The position numbers and the translations under genes were made by a program. Below the pieces are notes generated by a model. The model was not told the DNA's origin, searched no databases, and worked only from the letters and a program-made list of their open reading frames with translations. A DNA stretch of 64,000 nt from Streptomyces longhuiensis (GTDB lineage: Bacteria; Actinomycetota; Actinomycetes; Streptomycetales; Streptomycetaceae): NCBI RefSeq assembly GCF_020616555.1, contig NZ_CP085173.1:5596001-5660000 (forward strand). The letters run 5' to 3'. Of the stretch, positions 28,171 through 38,114 are shown piece after piece. Position 1 is the stretch's first letter. The number at the start of each line of letters is the position of its first letter.

Positions 28171-29708
28171 CCGGCTGGCTGCCCCGACCCGTCGAGGAGC
28201 TCTTCGGCCCGGACGCCACGGCCGAGGAGTCGTACGAGGTCCTCACCGTCGATGTTCCGGCGGCCACGTGGATCGCCGCCCTCGAAACGGCCCGCACCAC
28301 GCTGGGCTGCACCTACTTCGACTGGCTGAGCGCGGTCGACGAGCCCGGCACCGGTTTCCGCGTCTGCGCGCACGTCGTCGCCCTGTCTCCCGTACGCCGG
28401 CTGCTCCTGCGCACGACCGTGCCGCACGACGCCCCTGTCCTGGCCACCGCGGTCGACGTGTACGCGGGCGCGGGCTGGCACGAGCGCGAGACGCACGAGA
28501 TGTTCGGCGTCCGCTTCGAGGGCCACCCGCACCTGGTGCCGCTCCTCCTCCCCGACGGCTTCGAGGGCCATCCCCTGCGCAAGGACTTCGTGCTCGCGGC
28601 GCGGGTCGTGAAGGCGTGGCCCGGCGCCAAGGAGCCGGGTGAGGCTGCGGCGGGAGCGGGGCACGGCGGGCCGAAGCGGCGGCAGATGCTGCCGCCGGGT
28701 GTTCCGGACCCGAACGAGTGGGGCCCGCTGAAGGGCCAGCTTCCGCCCGCTCCGGCCCGCCCGGCCCGTGGCGCGGGCCGCGCGGCGGGCGACCGTCCGG
28801 TGCGGCGGACGCGCACGGCGGGGGAGGGGTCGGCGAGTCAGGCCGCCCCGGCCGGCACGGACGCGGCGGCCGCCGCGCCGCCGAGGCGCTCACGGAGCGC
28901 GTCGCAGGGGTCGGCTTCGCAGACGCCGACAACGCCTGAGGCACCGGCAACAACTCCTGGGGCACCGGCAACTCCTGGGGCCCCTGCGGTGACTGAGAGC
29001 CCGGCGGGGCCCAGGACTTCCGCGGCGCCCGAGACTCCCGCGGCGCCGAAGCCGGACGCCGCGGGCAAGTCCGGTGCCACCGGTGACGCGCCCTGGCACC
29101 ACGCCCGCCCGGCCTTCGACGAGCCGAAACCGGCCGCGCCGGAGGAGCCCACGCCGGAGACATCGGGTGCGCCGGATGCCTCGGCTTCCTCTGGAACCCC
29201 GGACGCGCCGGATGCTCCGGCTTCCCCCGGGAGTCAGGACGCGCCGGATGCTCCGGCTTCCTCCGAAGCCCCGGACGCCCCGGACGCCCCGGATGCTCCG
29301 GCTACGTCCGAAGCTCCGGAAGCCCCGGCTACCTCCGGAACCCCGGACGCACCCGAAGCCCCGGACGCTCCGGATGCTCCGGCTACGTCCGAAGCTCCGG
29401 AAGCCCCGGCTGCCTCCGGAACCCCGGACGCCCCGGAAGCCCCGGCTGCCTCCGGAACCCCGGACGCCCCGGAAGCCCCGGCTACCTGCGGAACCCCGGC
29501 TACCTCGGGAACCCCGGACGGCCCCGAAGCCCCGGACGCTCCGGATGCTCCGGCTACGTCCGAAGCTCCGGAAGCCCCGGCTACCTCCGGAACCTCGCAC
29601 GCACCCGAAGGCCCGGCTACCTCCGAAACCCCGGACGCGGCCGAAGCCCCGGACACCACCCCCGAAGCCCCCGAAAATCCCGAAACCCCCTCAGGAGGAA
29701 CGGAGTGA
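28167..29708 (+). CDS. nuoC: NuoC-type subunit with very long Ala/Pro/Asp-rich tail
   Basis: The 513-residue protein overlaps nuoB at GTGA. Only residues about 1-155 form a NuoC 30-kDa domain ([48 protein letters not shown] is the family signature). The remaining 350 residues are low complexity, first Arg/Ala-rich, then repeats of Pro-Asp-Ala-Pro, Thr-Ser-Glu-Ala-Pro type. This tail is likely disordered and is unlike usual NuoC (about 150-230 residues). NuoC is normally fused or bound to NuoD, which is missing here, so the tail occupies the place of the lost partner gene. Function of the tail is unknown. Confidence 0.88.
   Translation: MTGWLPRPVEELFGPDATAEESYEVLTVDVPAATWIAALETARTTLGCTYFDWLSAVDEPGTGFRVCAHVVALSPVRRLLLRTTVPHDAPVLATAVDVYAGAGWHERETHEMFGVRFEGHPHLVPLLLPDGFEGHPLRKDFVLAARVVKAWPGAKEPGEAAAGAGHGGPKRRQMLPPGVPDPNEWGPLKGQLPPAPARPARGAGRAAGDRPVRRTRTAGEGSASQAAPAGTDAAAAAPPRRSRSASQGSASQTPTTPEAPATTPGAPATPGAPAVTESPAGPRTSAAPETPAAPKPDAAGKSGATGDAPWHHARPAFDEPKPAAPEEPTPETSGAPDASASSGTPDAPDAPASPGSQDAPDAPASSEAPDAPDAPDAPATSEAPEAPATSGTPDAPEAPDAPDAPATSEAPEAPAASGTPDAPEAPAASGTPDAPEAPATCGTPATSGTPDGPEAPDAPDAPATSEAPEAPATSGTSHAPEGPATSETPDAAEAPDTTPEAPENPETPSGGTE
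28930..29690 (+). repeat. Coding tandem repeats in the nuoC tail
   Basis: The segment is built from short GCCCCGGAC/GCTCCGGAT/GCTACCTCCGGA-type blocks. One 60-nt stretch (29352-29411) recurs exactly at 29523-29582, a 171-nt (57-codon) offset, and a third similar block begins near 29290. All differences keep the frame, so the array expands and contracts as coding repeats. Confidence 0.9.
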
Positions 29709-30676
29709 ACGACGTTCTCGACGTCGCTCTGCGGCTCATCGTCGTCTTCGTCGCCTTCCTCGTCCTGCCCCTTGTCGTCGGTCAGACCGAGCACAAGGTG
29801 ATGGCGCACATGCAGGGCCGCCTCGGCCCCATGTACGCGGGCGGCTTCCACGGGTGGGCCCAGCTCGTCGCCGACGGCGTGAAGTTCGCGCAGAAGGAAG
29901 ACGTCGTCCCCGCCGACGCGGACCGCCGCATCTTCCAGCTCGCGCCCGCCGTCGCGCTCCTGCCGTACCTCCTCGTCCTGCTCGCCATCCCCATCGGCCC
30001 GAGCGAGGGTGCGGTCGGCCAGGTCGTCGACGCCGGCATCTTCTTCGTACTCGCCGTCATGGGCGTCGGAGTGCTCGGCTCGCTCATGGCGGGCTGGGCG
30101 TCGGCCAACAAGTTCTCCCTCCTGGGCGGCCTGCGCACCGCCGCGCAGCTCCTCGCCTACGAACTGCCGATGCTGCTCGCCGCCGCCTCGGTCGCGATGG
30201 CCGCCGGCACCGTCTCGCTGCCCGGCATCATCGACGCGTTCGAGTGGTGGTGGGTGCCGTGGCAGATCGTCGGCGCCCTCGTCTTCTTCGTGGCGGGCCT
30301 CGCCGAACTCCAGCGCCCGCCCTTCGACATGCCGGTCGCCGACTCCGAGATCATCTTCGGCGCGTACACCGAGTACACCGGCCTGCGCTTCGCCCTGTTC
30401 CTGCTCGCCGAGTACGCCGGGATCGTCGTCCTGTGCGGCCTCACCACCGTCCTGTTCCTGGGCGGCTGGCACGGGCCGTGGGGCGCCGACGGCCTCGGCT
30501 GGGTCTGGACGCTGCTGAAGGCGGCCGTCCTCGCGTTCATCGTGATCTGGCTGCGCGTCACCTACCCCCGTCTCCGCGAGGACCAGCTCCAGAAGCTCTC
30601 CTGGACCCTCCTCGTCCCCCTGGCACTCGCGCAGATCGCGCTCACCGGAATCGTGAAGGTGGCGATCAACCAGTGA
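29705..30676 (+). CDS. nuoH: NADH-quinone oxidoreductase subunit H
   Basis: The 323-residue membrane protein has about eight helices. Family landmarks are [22 protein letters not shown] near the N-terminus, the loop [36 protein letters not shown] region with [16 protein letters not shown], and [27 protein letters not shown]. NuoH lines the quinone-binding cavity and couples it to proton pumping. It starts at a GTGA overlap with the repeat-rich nuoC gene and ends in a GTGA overlap with nuoI. Confidence 0.94.
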   Translation: MNDVLDVALRLIVVFVAFLVLPLVVGQTEHKVMAHMQGRLGPMYAGGFHGWAQLVADGVKFAQKEDVVPADADRRIFQLAPAVALLPYLLVLLAIPIGPSEGAVGQVVDAGIFFVLAVMGVGVLGSLMAGWASANKFSLLGGLRTAAQLLAYELPMLLAAASVAMAAGTVSLPGIIDAFEWWWVPWQIVGALVFFVAGLAELQRPPFDMPVADSEIIFGAYTEYTGLRFALFLLAEYAGIVVLCGLTTVLFLGGWHGPWGADGLGWVWTLLKAAVLAFIVIWLRVTYPRLREDQLQKLSWTLLVPLALAQIALTGIVKVAINQ

Positions 30677-31299
30677 CCGAGTCACTCCCGCCCTCCCGTC
30701 CCCGCATCCCCGGCGCGGGTCTCGCCAAGGGCCTTGCCGTCACCCTCCGCACGATGACGCGCAAGACCGTCACCGAGCAGTACCCGGACGTCCAGCCCGA
30801 ACTGCCGCCGCGCACCCGTGGTGTCATCGGCCTGTTCGAGGAGAACTGCACGGTCTGCATGCTGTGCGCCCGCGAGTGCCCCGACTGGTGCATCTACATC
30901 GACTCCCACAAGGAGACGGTGCCGGCCGCCGTCGAGGGCGGCCGCGAGCGCAGCCGCAACGTCCTCGACCGTTTCGCCATCGACTTCGCCCTGTGCATGT
31001 ACTGCGGCATCTGCATCGAGGTGTGTCCCTTCGACGCGCTGTTCTGGTCCCCGGAGTTCGAGTACGCGGAGACGGACATCCACGAACTCACCCACGAACG
31101 CGACCGGCTCCGCGAGTGGATGTGGACGGTCCCGGCCCCGCCCGCGCTCGACCCGGCGGCCGAGGAACCCAAGGAACTCGCCGCCGCCCGCAAGGCCGCC
31201 GACAAGCTGGCCGCCGCGCAGGCCGCCGCCGCGGAAGAAGCCGTACCCGGCGAACCCACGCCCGGCGAACCCACACCCGGAGAGGAGGGACCCGCGTGA
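30673..31299 (+). CDS. nuoI: NADH-quinone oxidoreductase subunit I (2[4Fe-4S] ferredoxin-like)
   Basis: The 208-residue protein starts at GTG 30673 inside the nuoH stop. It has two cluster motifs, [12 protein letters not shown] and [12 protein letters not shown], that bind clusters N6a and N6b. A C-terminal Ala/Lys-rich helix ([17 protein letters not shown]) and a [12 protein letters not shown] repeat extend it. In ferredoxin-driven complexes without NuoEFG, this subunit is the likely entry point for electrons from reduced ferredoxin, which fits the nearby korAB. It is coupled to nuoJ by a GTGA overlap. Confidence 0.94.
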   Translation: MTESLPPSRPRIPGAGLAKGLAVTLRTMTRKTVTEQYPDVQPELPPRTRGVIGLFEENCTVCMLCARECPDWCIYIDSHKETVPAAVEGGRERSRNVLDRFAIDFALCMYCGICIEVCPFDALFWSPEFEYAETDIHELTHERDRLREWMWTVPAPPALDPAAEEPKELAAARKAADKLAAAQAAAAEEAVPGEPTPGEPTPGEEGPA

Positions 31300-31916
31300 C
31301 CCCCGTCGCAGCGGCCGCCACCGCGGCCACGCAGACCCACGGATTCCTCTCGCCGACAGGTGTCGAGATCGCGTTCCTCCTCGTCGGCCTGGTCACCTTC
31401 GGCGCCGCGATCGTCACCGTCACCACCAAGCAGCTGGTGCACGCGGCCCTGTGGCTGGTCGTCGCCCTCGGCGGCCTAGCCGTCGAGTACCTGCTGCTCA
31501 CCGCCGAGTTCATCGCCTGGGTGCAGGTCCTCATCTACGTCGGATCCGTCGTCGTCCTCCTCCTGTTCGGACTGATGCTCACGAGGGCGCCCATCGGCCG
31601 CTCCCCGGACGCCGACTCGGGCAACCGGTGGGCCGCGCTGACGGTCGCCGTCGCCGCGGCCGCCGCCCTCGTCTGGGTCGTCGTGGACGCCTTCCGCACC
31701 ACCTGGGTCGACCTCGACGGCGTGCCCCAGGGCAGCACCGCGGTGACCGGATCCATCCTCTTCCAGCACTGGGTGCTGCCCTTCGAGGCGCTCTCGGTCC
31801 TGCTGCTCGCGGCCCTCGTCGGCGCGATCGTCCTGTCCCGCAGGACCACCGGCGCACAGGACACGGACACCAAGGCGCAGGGCACGGACACCAAGGCCCG
31901 GGAGGGGAACCGCTGA
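31296..31916 (+). CDS. nuoJ: NADH-quinone oxidoreductase subunit J
   Basis: The 206-residue membrane protein starts at GTG 31296 inside the nuoI stop. It has five helices, including [25 protein letters not shown], the family signature with a pi-bulge region. A hydrophilic repeat ([14 protein letters not shown]) ends it. NuoJ forms part of the proton path in the membrane arm. The stop overlaps the nuoK ATG by one base. Confidence 0.92.
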   Translation: MTPVAAAATAATQTHGFLSPTGVEIAFLLVGLVTFGAAIVTVTTKQLVHAALWLVVALGGLAVEYLLLTAEFIAWVQVLIYVGSVVVLLLFGLMLTRAPIGRSPDADSGNRWAALTVAVAAAAALVWVVVDAFRTTWVDLDGVPQGSTAVTGSILFQHWVLPFEALSVLLLAALVGAIVLSRRTTGAQDTDTKAQGTDTKAREGNR

Positions 31917-32332
31917 TGCATCTCGCCTATCCCGCCGTCCTCTCCGCCCTGCTCTTCTGCACGGGCCTGTACGGAGTGCTGGCCCGCCGCAACGCGATCC
32001 TGGTCCTGATGTCCGTCGAGCTGATGCTCAACGCCGTCAACCTCAACCTCGTCGCCTTCGACGTCTGGCTCAGCAAGGCGGCCCGCGACACCCTCCACTC
32101 CGGCCAGGCGCTGACGCTGTTCACCATCGCCATCGCCGCGGCCGAGATCGGCATCGGCCTCGCGATCGTGCTCGCCGTGTACCGCGGCCGCGGCACCTCC
32201 GACATCGACAAGCTCCGTGACACCGCCGAGTCCCCGGACGACGGCGGACCCGACGGTTCCGCGCCCGACGGCTCCGCACCGGACGCCGGCGCCGAGGCCG
32301 TCACGGACGAGAAGGCCGAGGCCACCGCGTGA
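31916..32332 (+). CDS. nuoK: NADH-quinone oxidoreductase subunit K
   Basis: The 138-residue protein has three helices with the buried glutamates in [14 protein letters not shown] and in [14 protein letters not shown] that form the proton channel. It is longer than a usual NuoK (about 100 residues) because of an acidic, Ser/Pro/Asp-rich tail ([20 protein letters not shown]). Similar tails are on several subunits of this operon. It starts at ATG 31916 and overlaps nuoL by GTGA. Confidence 0.93.
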   Translation: MHLAYPAVLSALLFCTGLYGVLARRNAILVLMSVELMLNAVNLNLVAFDVWLSKAARDTLHSGQALTLFTIAIAAAEIGIGLAIVLAVYRGRGTSDIDKLRDTAESPDDGGPDGSAPDGSAPDAGAEAVTDEKAEATA

Positions 32333-34323
32333 CCACCACGACCCTCGCCGTACTCGTCCCCGTCCTCCCGTTCCTCGCCGCCGCGGCCGGACTGCTCCTG
32401 GGCCGCACCGCGCCCGGCTTCGTACGGCCCCTCGCCGTGCTGCCGACCCTCGCGGCGCTCGCCCTCACCGTCCTCGTCGCCGTGCGCCAGGGCGGCGGCG
32501 CGAGCATCGACTCGGCCACCGAACTCACCCCGACGGGCTCGGTCCCCATCGAGCTCGCCCTGCACATCGACGGCTTCGCCGCGCTCGTCGCCGTCCTGGT
32601 CTGCGTCGTCGCGTCGTGCGTGCAGATCTACTCGACGGCCTACCTGCGCGACGACCCGCGCTACCCGTCGTACGCCGCGCTCGTCTCCCTCTTCACCTCC
32701 GCGATGCTTCTCGTCGTCTACTCGGGCGACCTGATGGTGCTGCTCGTCGGCTGGGAAGTCATGGGCATCTGCTCGTACTTCCTCGTCGGCCACTACTGGG
32801 AGACACCGCAGGCGCGCGCCGCGTCCCTCAAGGCCTTCCTGGTCACCAAGCTCGGCGACGTCCCCTTCCTGATCGGCCTGTTCGCGCTCGCCGTGGACGC
32901 CGGGTCCTTCCGCATCACGACGGTCCTCGGTGCCGTCGCGAGCGGCGGCCTCGACCACCCCACGCTGATCGCGCTGCTGCTCCTCGCGGGAGTGGCGGGC
33001 AAGTCCGCGCAGTTCCCGCTGCACACCTGGCTGCCCGACGCGATGGCCGGCCCCACGCCGGTCTCCGCGCTGATCCACGCCGCGACGATGGTCGCCGCCG
33101 GTGTCTACTTCGTCGCCCGGCTCCTCCCCGTCTTCGCCGCCTCCGGCGCCGCCCTGGTCGTCCTCGCCGTCATGGCCGCCGTCACGATGACCGGCTCGGC
33201 GCTCGCCGCCCTCGCGCAGGACGACATCAAGCGCGTCCTCGCGTACTCGACGATCGGCCAGCTCGGCTACATGACCGGCGCCCTCGCCGTCGGCGACCGC
33301 GGCGCCGCCGTCTTCCACCTCCTGTCGCACGGCGCCTTCAAGGCGCTGCTGTTCCTCGGGGCGGGCGTGGTCATCCACGCCGCCGGCACCAACTCGCTCG
33401 CCGCCATGTCCCGTATGAAGGGCCTGCGCGACCGCGTCCCCGACGCCTACTGGACGATGACCGTGGCGCTCCTCGCGCTCGCCGCGATCCCGCCGTTCAG
33501 CGGCTTCTTCTCCAAGGAGGCCGTCCTCGGCTCCGCCGAGCACGTGGCCACCGGCCACGCCGAGGCGATCCCGTCCTCGGCGGGCTGGATCGTCCTCGTG
33601 TCCGGCCTTCTCACGGCTCTGCTCACCGCCGCGTACGCCACGCGCCTGTGGCTCCTGGCCTTCCGGGGCCACGGCGCCGAGGCCCCGGACCACGGCAAGC
33701 AGCCCTTCGTGATGAACGCCGTCCTGTGGGTCCTGGCGATCCCCTCGCTCGCCTTCGGTCTCACCGTCGGTGTCGTGCCCGACTGGTTCGACGGCCGTTC
33801 GCTGACCCCGACGCTCACCACCTCCGTCCTCGGCACGGGCGTCGCCCTCGTCGGCGGGCTCGTCACCTACGCGGCCTGGCGCCACACCACGGCCCTCGCC
33901 GCGGGCGCCCCGCTCGGCGCCGTGGCCGCCCACCCCGACGCGGACGGCGGCGTCGTCGAGGCCGAGGCCATCGCGACCCACGCGGCCGCGTACGGGGACA
34001 TCGCCTACGCCCCCGATCCGGCGGACCCGGGCCGTCTCCTGCTCGGCCCGCTGCACCGCCACGCGGCCACCGGCTTCCACCTGGACGCCGTCTACGCGGC
34101 CCTGTTCGTCCGGCCGGTCATGGCCGCGGCCTCATTGGTCCGCTTCCTCGACCACGAGGTCGTCGAGACCTATGTGCGCGGCGCCGGCGCCGTACCCAAC
34201 TGGCTGGGCCGGGCCGTCCGCCGTGCCCAGACCGGCAACGTGCAGACCTATCTCAGCGCCCTGCTCGCAGGGACCGTCGTCCTGGCGATCGCCGTCGTCC
34301 TCGTCGCCACCGCCGGAGCGTGA
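32329..34323 (+). CDS. nuoL: NADH-quinone oxidoreductase subunit L (antiporter-like)
   Basis: The 664-residue membrane protein has about 16 helices. The antiporter core shows [17 protein letters not shown], the proton-path Lys/His region [31 protein letters not shown] (in part), and [18 protein letters not shown]. The C-terminus carries the long lateral helix and anchoring helix typical of NuoL (after residue about 520). Length is normal. It is the distal proton pump of complex I. It starts at GTG 32329 and the next gene begins 7 bp after its stop. Confidence 0.94.
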   Translation: MTTTTLAVLVPVLPFLAAAAGLLLGRTAPGFVRPLAVLPTLAALALTVLVAVRQGGGASIDSATELTPTGSVPIELALHIDGFAALVAVLVCVVASCVQIYSTAYLRDDPRYPSYAALVSLFTSAMLLVVYSGDLMVLLVGWEVMGICSYFLVGHYWETPQARAASLKAFLVTKLGDVPFLIGLFALAVDAGSFRITTVLGAVASGGLDHPTLIALLLLAGVAGKSAQFPLHTWLPDAMAGPTPVSALIHAATMVAAGVYFVARLLPVFAASGAALVVLAVMAAVTMTGSALAALAQDDIKRVLAYSTIGQLGYMTGALAVGDRGAAVFHLLSHGAFKALLFLGAGVVIHAAGTNSLAAMSRMKGLRDRVPDAYWTMTVALLALAAIPPFSGFFSKEAVLGSAEHVATGHAEAIPSSAGWIVLVSGLLTALLTAAYATRLWLLAFRGHGAEAPDHGKQPFVMNAVLWVLAIPSLAFGLTVGVVPDWFDGRSLTPTLTTSVLGTGVALVGGLVTYAAWRHTTALAAGAPLGAVAAHPDADGGVVEAEAIATHAAAYGDIAYAPDPADPGRLLLGPLHRHAATGFHLDAVYAALFVRPVMAAASLVRFLDHEVVETYVRGAGAVPNWLGRAVRRAQTGNVQTYLSALLAGTVVLAIAVVLVATAGA

Positions 34324-34329
34324 GCAGCC

Positions 34330-35904
34330 GTGATCGATATCAGCGAATCCGTGATGCAGTTCCTTCTCGCACTGATCGTCGTCGGCCCGCTCGTCGGCGC
34401 CGTCGCCGCTCTTCTCCCGGCCCCGCCCGGGCTGAAGGGGAAGTCCCCGGACCAGGCCGTGCTCCGCCACGGCGTGACCGTGACCGGCGTGATCCTCATC
34501 GCCGCGATCGTCCTCGCGCTCGGCTTCGACCATGACCACCCGTCAAAGATGCAGGCCACGACCGACATCAGCTGGATCCCCGCACTCGACGTGCGGATCC
34601 ACCTCGGCATCGACGGCATCTCGCTCCCCCTCCTGGTCCTGACCGCGCTGCTGACCTTCCTCTGCGCGCTGTACAGCTACTTCAAGATGCCGAAGGGCCC
34701 GTCCCCCAGGGCATTCGTCGCGCTGATCCTCCTGCTGGAGTCCGGCACCCTCGCGACCTTCGCCGTGCTCGACCTGCTGCTCTTCTTCCTCGCCTTCGAG
34801 ATGGTCCTCATCCCGATGTACTTCCTCATCGCCCGCTGGGGCGGTGAGCGACGGGCCGAGGCTGCCTGGAAGTTCATCCTCTTCACGCTCCTCGGCTCCG
34901 TCGTGATGCTGCTCGGCATCCTCCTCATCGGACTCAAGTCCGGCACCTTCGACATGGTGGCACTCGCCTCTGACAGCGGCCGGGGCCTGAGCATGTCCGT
35001 GCAGGTCACCGCCGTTCTGGCGATCGGGATCGGGCTCGCGGTCAAGACGCCGATGTGGCCGCTGCACAGCTGGCTGCCCGACGCCCACACCGCCGCGCCC
35101 ACCGTCGGCTCGGTCCTCCTCGCCGGCGTGCTGCTCAAGATGGGCACGTACGGGTTCGTGCGGATCCTGCTGCCGGTGACGCCCGACGGCATGCACACCT
35201 TCGCGCCGTACCTCGCCGCGTTCGCCGTCGTCGGGATCATCTACGGGTCCCTGGCCTGCCTCGCCCTCGCACGGCCCGGCGCCAAGGGCGACCTCAAGCG
35301 CCTCATCGCGTACTCGTCCGTCGGGCACATGGGCTTCGTCCTGCTCGGCATCTCGACGATGTCGCCGACCGGCGTCAACGGCGCGCTCTTCGCGAACATC
35401 GCCCACGGCCTCATCACCGGCCTGCTGTTCTTCCTCGTCGGTGCCCTCAAGGACCGCACGGGCAGCACGGACCTCGACACGCTCGCCCAGCAGGGCGGCA
35501 TGGCGCTCTACGGCAAGGCGCCCCGCCTCGGCGGGCTCCTCGCCTTCGCCGCCGTCGCCTCCCTCGGGCTGCCGGGCCTCGCCGGGTTCTGGGGCGAGAT
35601 GCTCGCCCTGTTCGGCGCGTTCAAGCCGGCCGCCGACCTGAGCCGCCCCGCGTTCCTCACGTTCATGGCGATCGCCGCGTTCGGCACGCTGCTCACCGCC
35701 GCGTACATGCTCGCCGTCGTCCGCCGGGTCTGCATGGGCCCGCACGAGGCCGAGGCGCCGAAGCTCGCCGACGTCCAGGGCTACGAGTTCGCCGCCTGGA
35801 CCCCGCTCGTCGCCCTCACCGTCGTCGGCGGGCTCTGGCCCGCGGCCCTGATCGGCCTCACCGACCCGGCCGTGCAGAAGCTCCTCGCAGGAGGCATCCA
35901 GTGA
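34330..35904 (+). CDS. nuoM: NADH-quinone oxidoreductase subunit M (antiporter-like)
   Basis: The 524-residue membrane protein has about 14 helices. It shows LAFEMVLIPMYFLIARWG with the buried Glu, KTPMWPLHSWLPDAHTAAPTVGSVLLAG, and DLKRLIAYSSVGHMGFVLLG, all hallmarks of NuoM. It starts at GTG 34330 and ends in a GTGA overlap with nuoN. It acts as one of three antiporter-like proton channels. Confidence 0.94.
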   Translation: MIDISESVMQFLLALIVVGPLVGAVAALLPAPPGLKGKSPDQAVLRHGVTVTGVILIAAIVLALGFDHDHPSKMQATTDISWIPALDVRIHLGIDGISLPLLVLTALLTFLCALYSYFKMPKGPSPRAFVALILLLESGTLATFAVLDLLLFFLAFEMVLIPMYFLIARWGGERRAEAAWKFILFTLLGSVVMLLGILLIGLKSGTFDMVALASDSGRGLSMSVQVTAVLAIGIGLAVKTPMWPLHSWLPDAHTAAPTVGSVLLAGVLLKMGTYGFVRILLPVTPDGMHTFAPYLAAFAVVGIIYGSLACLALARPGAKGDLKRLIAYSSVGHMGFVLLGISTMSPTGVNGALFANIAHGLITGLLFFLVGALKDRTGSTDLDTLAQQGGMALYGKAPRLGGLLAFAAVASLGLPGLAGFWGEMLALFGAFKPAADLSRPAFLTFMAIAAFGTLLTAAYMLAVVRRVCMGPHEAEAPKLADVQGYEFAAWTPLVALTVVGGLWPAALIGLTDPAVQKLLAGGIQ

Positions 35905-37442
35905 CCGCCGTCGCCGCGCCGTCCGTGGCGTCCCTCGTCCAGTCCGTCGACTGGCTCGCGATCGCGCCGCCCACCATCGCGGCGGTCGTCGCCCTCGTGG
36001 TGCTCGTCGCGGACCTGTTCCTCGGCGAGCGCAGGAAGGCCCTGCTCGGCTGGGTCTCCGTCGCGGGTCTGGCTGCCGCCGCGCTCGCGCTGCTGCCCCT
36101 TCTGGACGGCGACCGCTCGACCTTCTGCCTCAAGACGCTCGAGGGCGAGCAGGCCGCGTGCAGCTACACGGCCGACCACTTCACGCTCGTCATCCAGTTC
36201 CTCGTCCTGGCCGGCGCCCTGCTGACCGCGCTGCTGTCCATCACCGGCATCAAGGACGCGAAGAACACGCCCCGGGCGCTCCCCGAGGGAGAGTTCTGGT
36301 TCCTGCTCCTGTCCTCCGCCGCGGGCGCCGCGCTGCTCCCCGCGTCGCGCGACCTGGCCACCCTTGTCGTCGCCCTGGAAGTGGCGTCCCTGCCGGCGTT
36401 CGCCCTCGTGGGCATCAAGCGCGACGACCGGCGCTCCTCGGAAGCGGCCCTGAAGTTCTTCCTGTCCTCGGTCACGGCGACCGCGGTCACCCTCCTGGGC
36501 GTGAGCTTCGTCTACGCGACGACGGGCACGCTGCACCTCACGAGGATCGCCACCGCCCTGACGCACGTCGACGGACAGTTCCACACCCTGGCCCAGGCGG
36601 GCGTCGCCCTCACCCTGGTCGGCTTCGCCTTCAAGACCGCCGCCGCCCCCTTCCACTTCTGGGTGCCCGACACCTACGTAGGAGCCCCGCTCCCGATCGC
36701 CGCCTACTTGTCGGTGATCGGCAAGGCGGTCGGCTTCTCCGGGATCATCCTCGTCACCGTCGTCGCCTTCCCGTCCTACGCCGACGTGTGGGGCCCGGCC
36801 CTGGCCGCGCTCGCCGCGCTCACCATGACCGTGGGCAACGTCGCGGCCCTGCGGCAGCAGGCCACGCGCGCGTACAGCGCGGTACGCCTGCTCGCCTGGT
36901 CCTCGGTGGGCCAGGCCGGCTATCTCCTCGTCCCGATCGCCGCGGCCGCCTATTCCAAGGACGCCGACAAGGCCATCGGCTCCACCGTCGCGTACGCCCT
37001 CATGTACGCCGCCGTGAACCTCGGTGCCTTCGCCGTGGCCGCCCTCGTGGCCCGCACGAAGCCCCTGAACCGCCTCAGCGACTACCGCGGCCTGTACCGG
37101 TCCCGGCCGCTGGCCGCCCTGGTCCTCGGGTTCTTCCTGCTCTGCCTCGCGGGCCTGCCGCCCGGCATCATCGGCCTCTTCGCGAAGGTCACCGTCTTCT
37201 CGGCGGCCGTCGACGCGGGCCTCGGCTGGCTCGCCGTCGTCATGGCCGTCAACGTCGTGATCGCGCTCTACTACTACCTTCAGTGGACGGCGACCCTGTT
37301 CCGCCCCGCCGAGGGCGAGCAGGCGGTACAGCGGATTCCGGCACCGCTCACCGCGGCGATCGGGCTCACCGCCGTCATCGGGGTCGTCCTGTCGGGTGCA
37401 CCTCAGATGGTTCTCCGTTTTGCGTCGACGGGCCTCTTCTAG
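35901..37442 (+). CDS. nuoN: NADH-quinone oxidoreductase subunit N (antiporter-like)
   Basis: The 513-residue membrane protein starts at GTG 35901 inside the nuoM stop. It has LATLVVALEVASLPAFALVGIKRDD, AFKTAAAPFHFWVPDTYVGAPLPIAAYLSV and VRLLAWSSVGQAGYLL, the NuoN versions of the antiporter motifs. It is the last gene of the operon, so the membrane arm (A, H, J, K, L, M, N) is complete while the peripheral arm is reduced to B, C and I. Confidence 0.94.
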   Translation: MTAVAAPSVASLVQSVDWLAIAPPTIAAVVALVVLVADLFLGERRKALLGWVSVAGLAAAALALLPLLDGDRSTFCLKTLEGEQAACSYTADHFTLVIQFLVLAGALLTALLSITGIKDAKNTPRALPEGEFWFLLLSSAAGAALLPASRDLATLVVALEVASLPAFALVGIKRDDRRSSEAALKFFLSSVTATAVTLLGVSFVYATTGTLHLTRIATALTHVDGQFHTLAQAGVALTLVGFAFKTAAAPFHFWVPDTYVGAPLPIAAYLSVIGKAVGFSGIILVTVVAFPSYADVWGPALAALAALTMTVGNVAALRQQATRAYSAVRLLAWSSVGQAGYLLVPIAAAAYSKDADKAIGSTVAYALMYAAVNLGAFAVAALVARTKPLNRLSDYRGLYRSRPLAALVLGFFLLCLAGLPPGIIGLFAKVTVFSAAVDAGLGWLAVVMAVNVVIALYYYLQWTATLFRPAEGEQAVQRIPAPLTAAIGLTAVIGVVLSGAPQMVLRFASTGLF

Positions 37443-37488
37443 GCACCCTCGTAGCGACCTCAATGTCGTACACCAGGGAGACACTGCC

Positions 37489-37944
37489 GTGCTGAGCGGG
37501 TTCAAGGACTTCATCCTTCGCGGGAACATCGTGACCATGGCGATCGGCCTCGCCGTGGGTTCCGCATTCACTGCCGTCGTCACGGGCTTCAGCACGGCGT
37601 TCATCGCCCCGCTCATCGGCCTCGCCACGCGCTCGACCGGTGACTTCAGCGAGGCGCACTTCCAGGTCGACGGCACGGACTTCCCGTACGGCAAGTTCGT
37701 CGCGGCGGCGATCGCCTTCGTGATCACGGCGGCGGTGCTCTACTTCCTCGTCGTCGTCCCGATGATGAAGTTCCAGGCCCGCCTCGACCGCGGCAAGCCG
37801 GTCGACATCAAGGCCGCCCTGCGCGACTGCCCGCGCTGTTTCAGCCAGATCCCCGCGATCGCCACCCGTTGCTCCCACTGCACCAGCGAACTCAAGGCCG
37901 ACCCCGAGGCCCTCGCGCTCGCCGGGCTCCCCGAACAGCGCTGA
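37489..37944 (+). CDS. mscL: Large-conductance mechanosensitive channel with C-terminal CxxC..CxxC segment
   Basis: The 151-residue protein starts at GTG 37489 with GGGAG eight bases upstream. The MscL pore helix is clear (SGFKDFILRGNIVTMAIGLAVGSAFTAVV), followed by a loop with DGTDFPYGKFVAAAIAFVITAAVLYFLVVVPM. The channel opens under membrane tension to release solutes during hypo-osmotic shock. The usual cytoplasmic helix is replaced or extended by DCPRCFSQIPAIATRCSHCTSEL, a CxxC-x13-CxxC pattern suited to a small zinc ribbon. It follows the nuo operon by 46 bp on the same strand and precedes htpX. Confidence 0.93.
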   Translation: MLSGFKDFILRGNIVTMAIGLAVGSAFTAVVTGFSTAFIAPLIGLATRSTGDFSEAHFQVDGTDFPYGKFVAAAIAFVITAAVLYFLVVVPMMKFQARLDRGKPVDIKAALRDCPRCFSQIPAIATRCSHCTSELKADPEALALAGLPEQR

Positions 37945-38039
37945 CCCCGCCTCGGACACCCTCCACCCGTACGGCCTACATGCCCCCTGCGCGCACAAGG
38001 GAACTCGTCCTCCTCGTCTGGCGTTGACCAGTACAGGAG

Positions 38040-38052
38040 GGTCCACTGGACC
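38040..38052. promoter_or_regulatory. Palindrome GGTCCA-C-TGGACC upstream of htpX
   Basis: Six-base arms flank one central base, 62 bp before the htpX GTG and 11 bp after a TTGACC (38024-38029) that could serve as a -35. It may be an operator of the htpX-yccF unit. No regulator gene is adjacent. Confidence 0.4.
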
Positions 38053-38114
38053 GTGGAAGCACCCAGCACCAGTAAGCAGAGGGTTCCCCTGCCGCACCAC
38101 ATGGAGGGCGTACC

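Noticed and set aside
28167..29708. A hidden or frameshifted nuoD within the nuoC tail
   Set aside because: All frames were considered; no NuoD signature (such as a GxxRGE-type or histidine-rich N-terminal motif) appears, only low-complexity repeats.
29234..30685. 483-codon minus-strand frame rich in GASGAS repeats
   Set aside because: It is the antisense of the nuoC repeats and nuoH; the repeat character is inherited from the coding strand.
31927..34080. 717-codon open frame on the minus strand opposite nuoK/nuoL
   Set aside because: It is antisense to clear nuo genes, translates to a Glu/Gly/Arg/Asp-rich sequence with no domain, and reflects the GC-rich third positions of the real genes.
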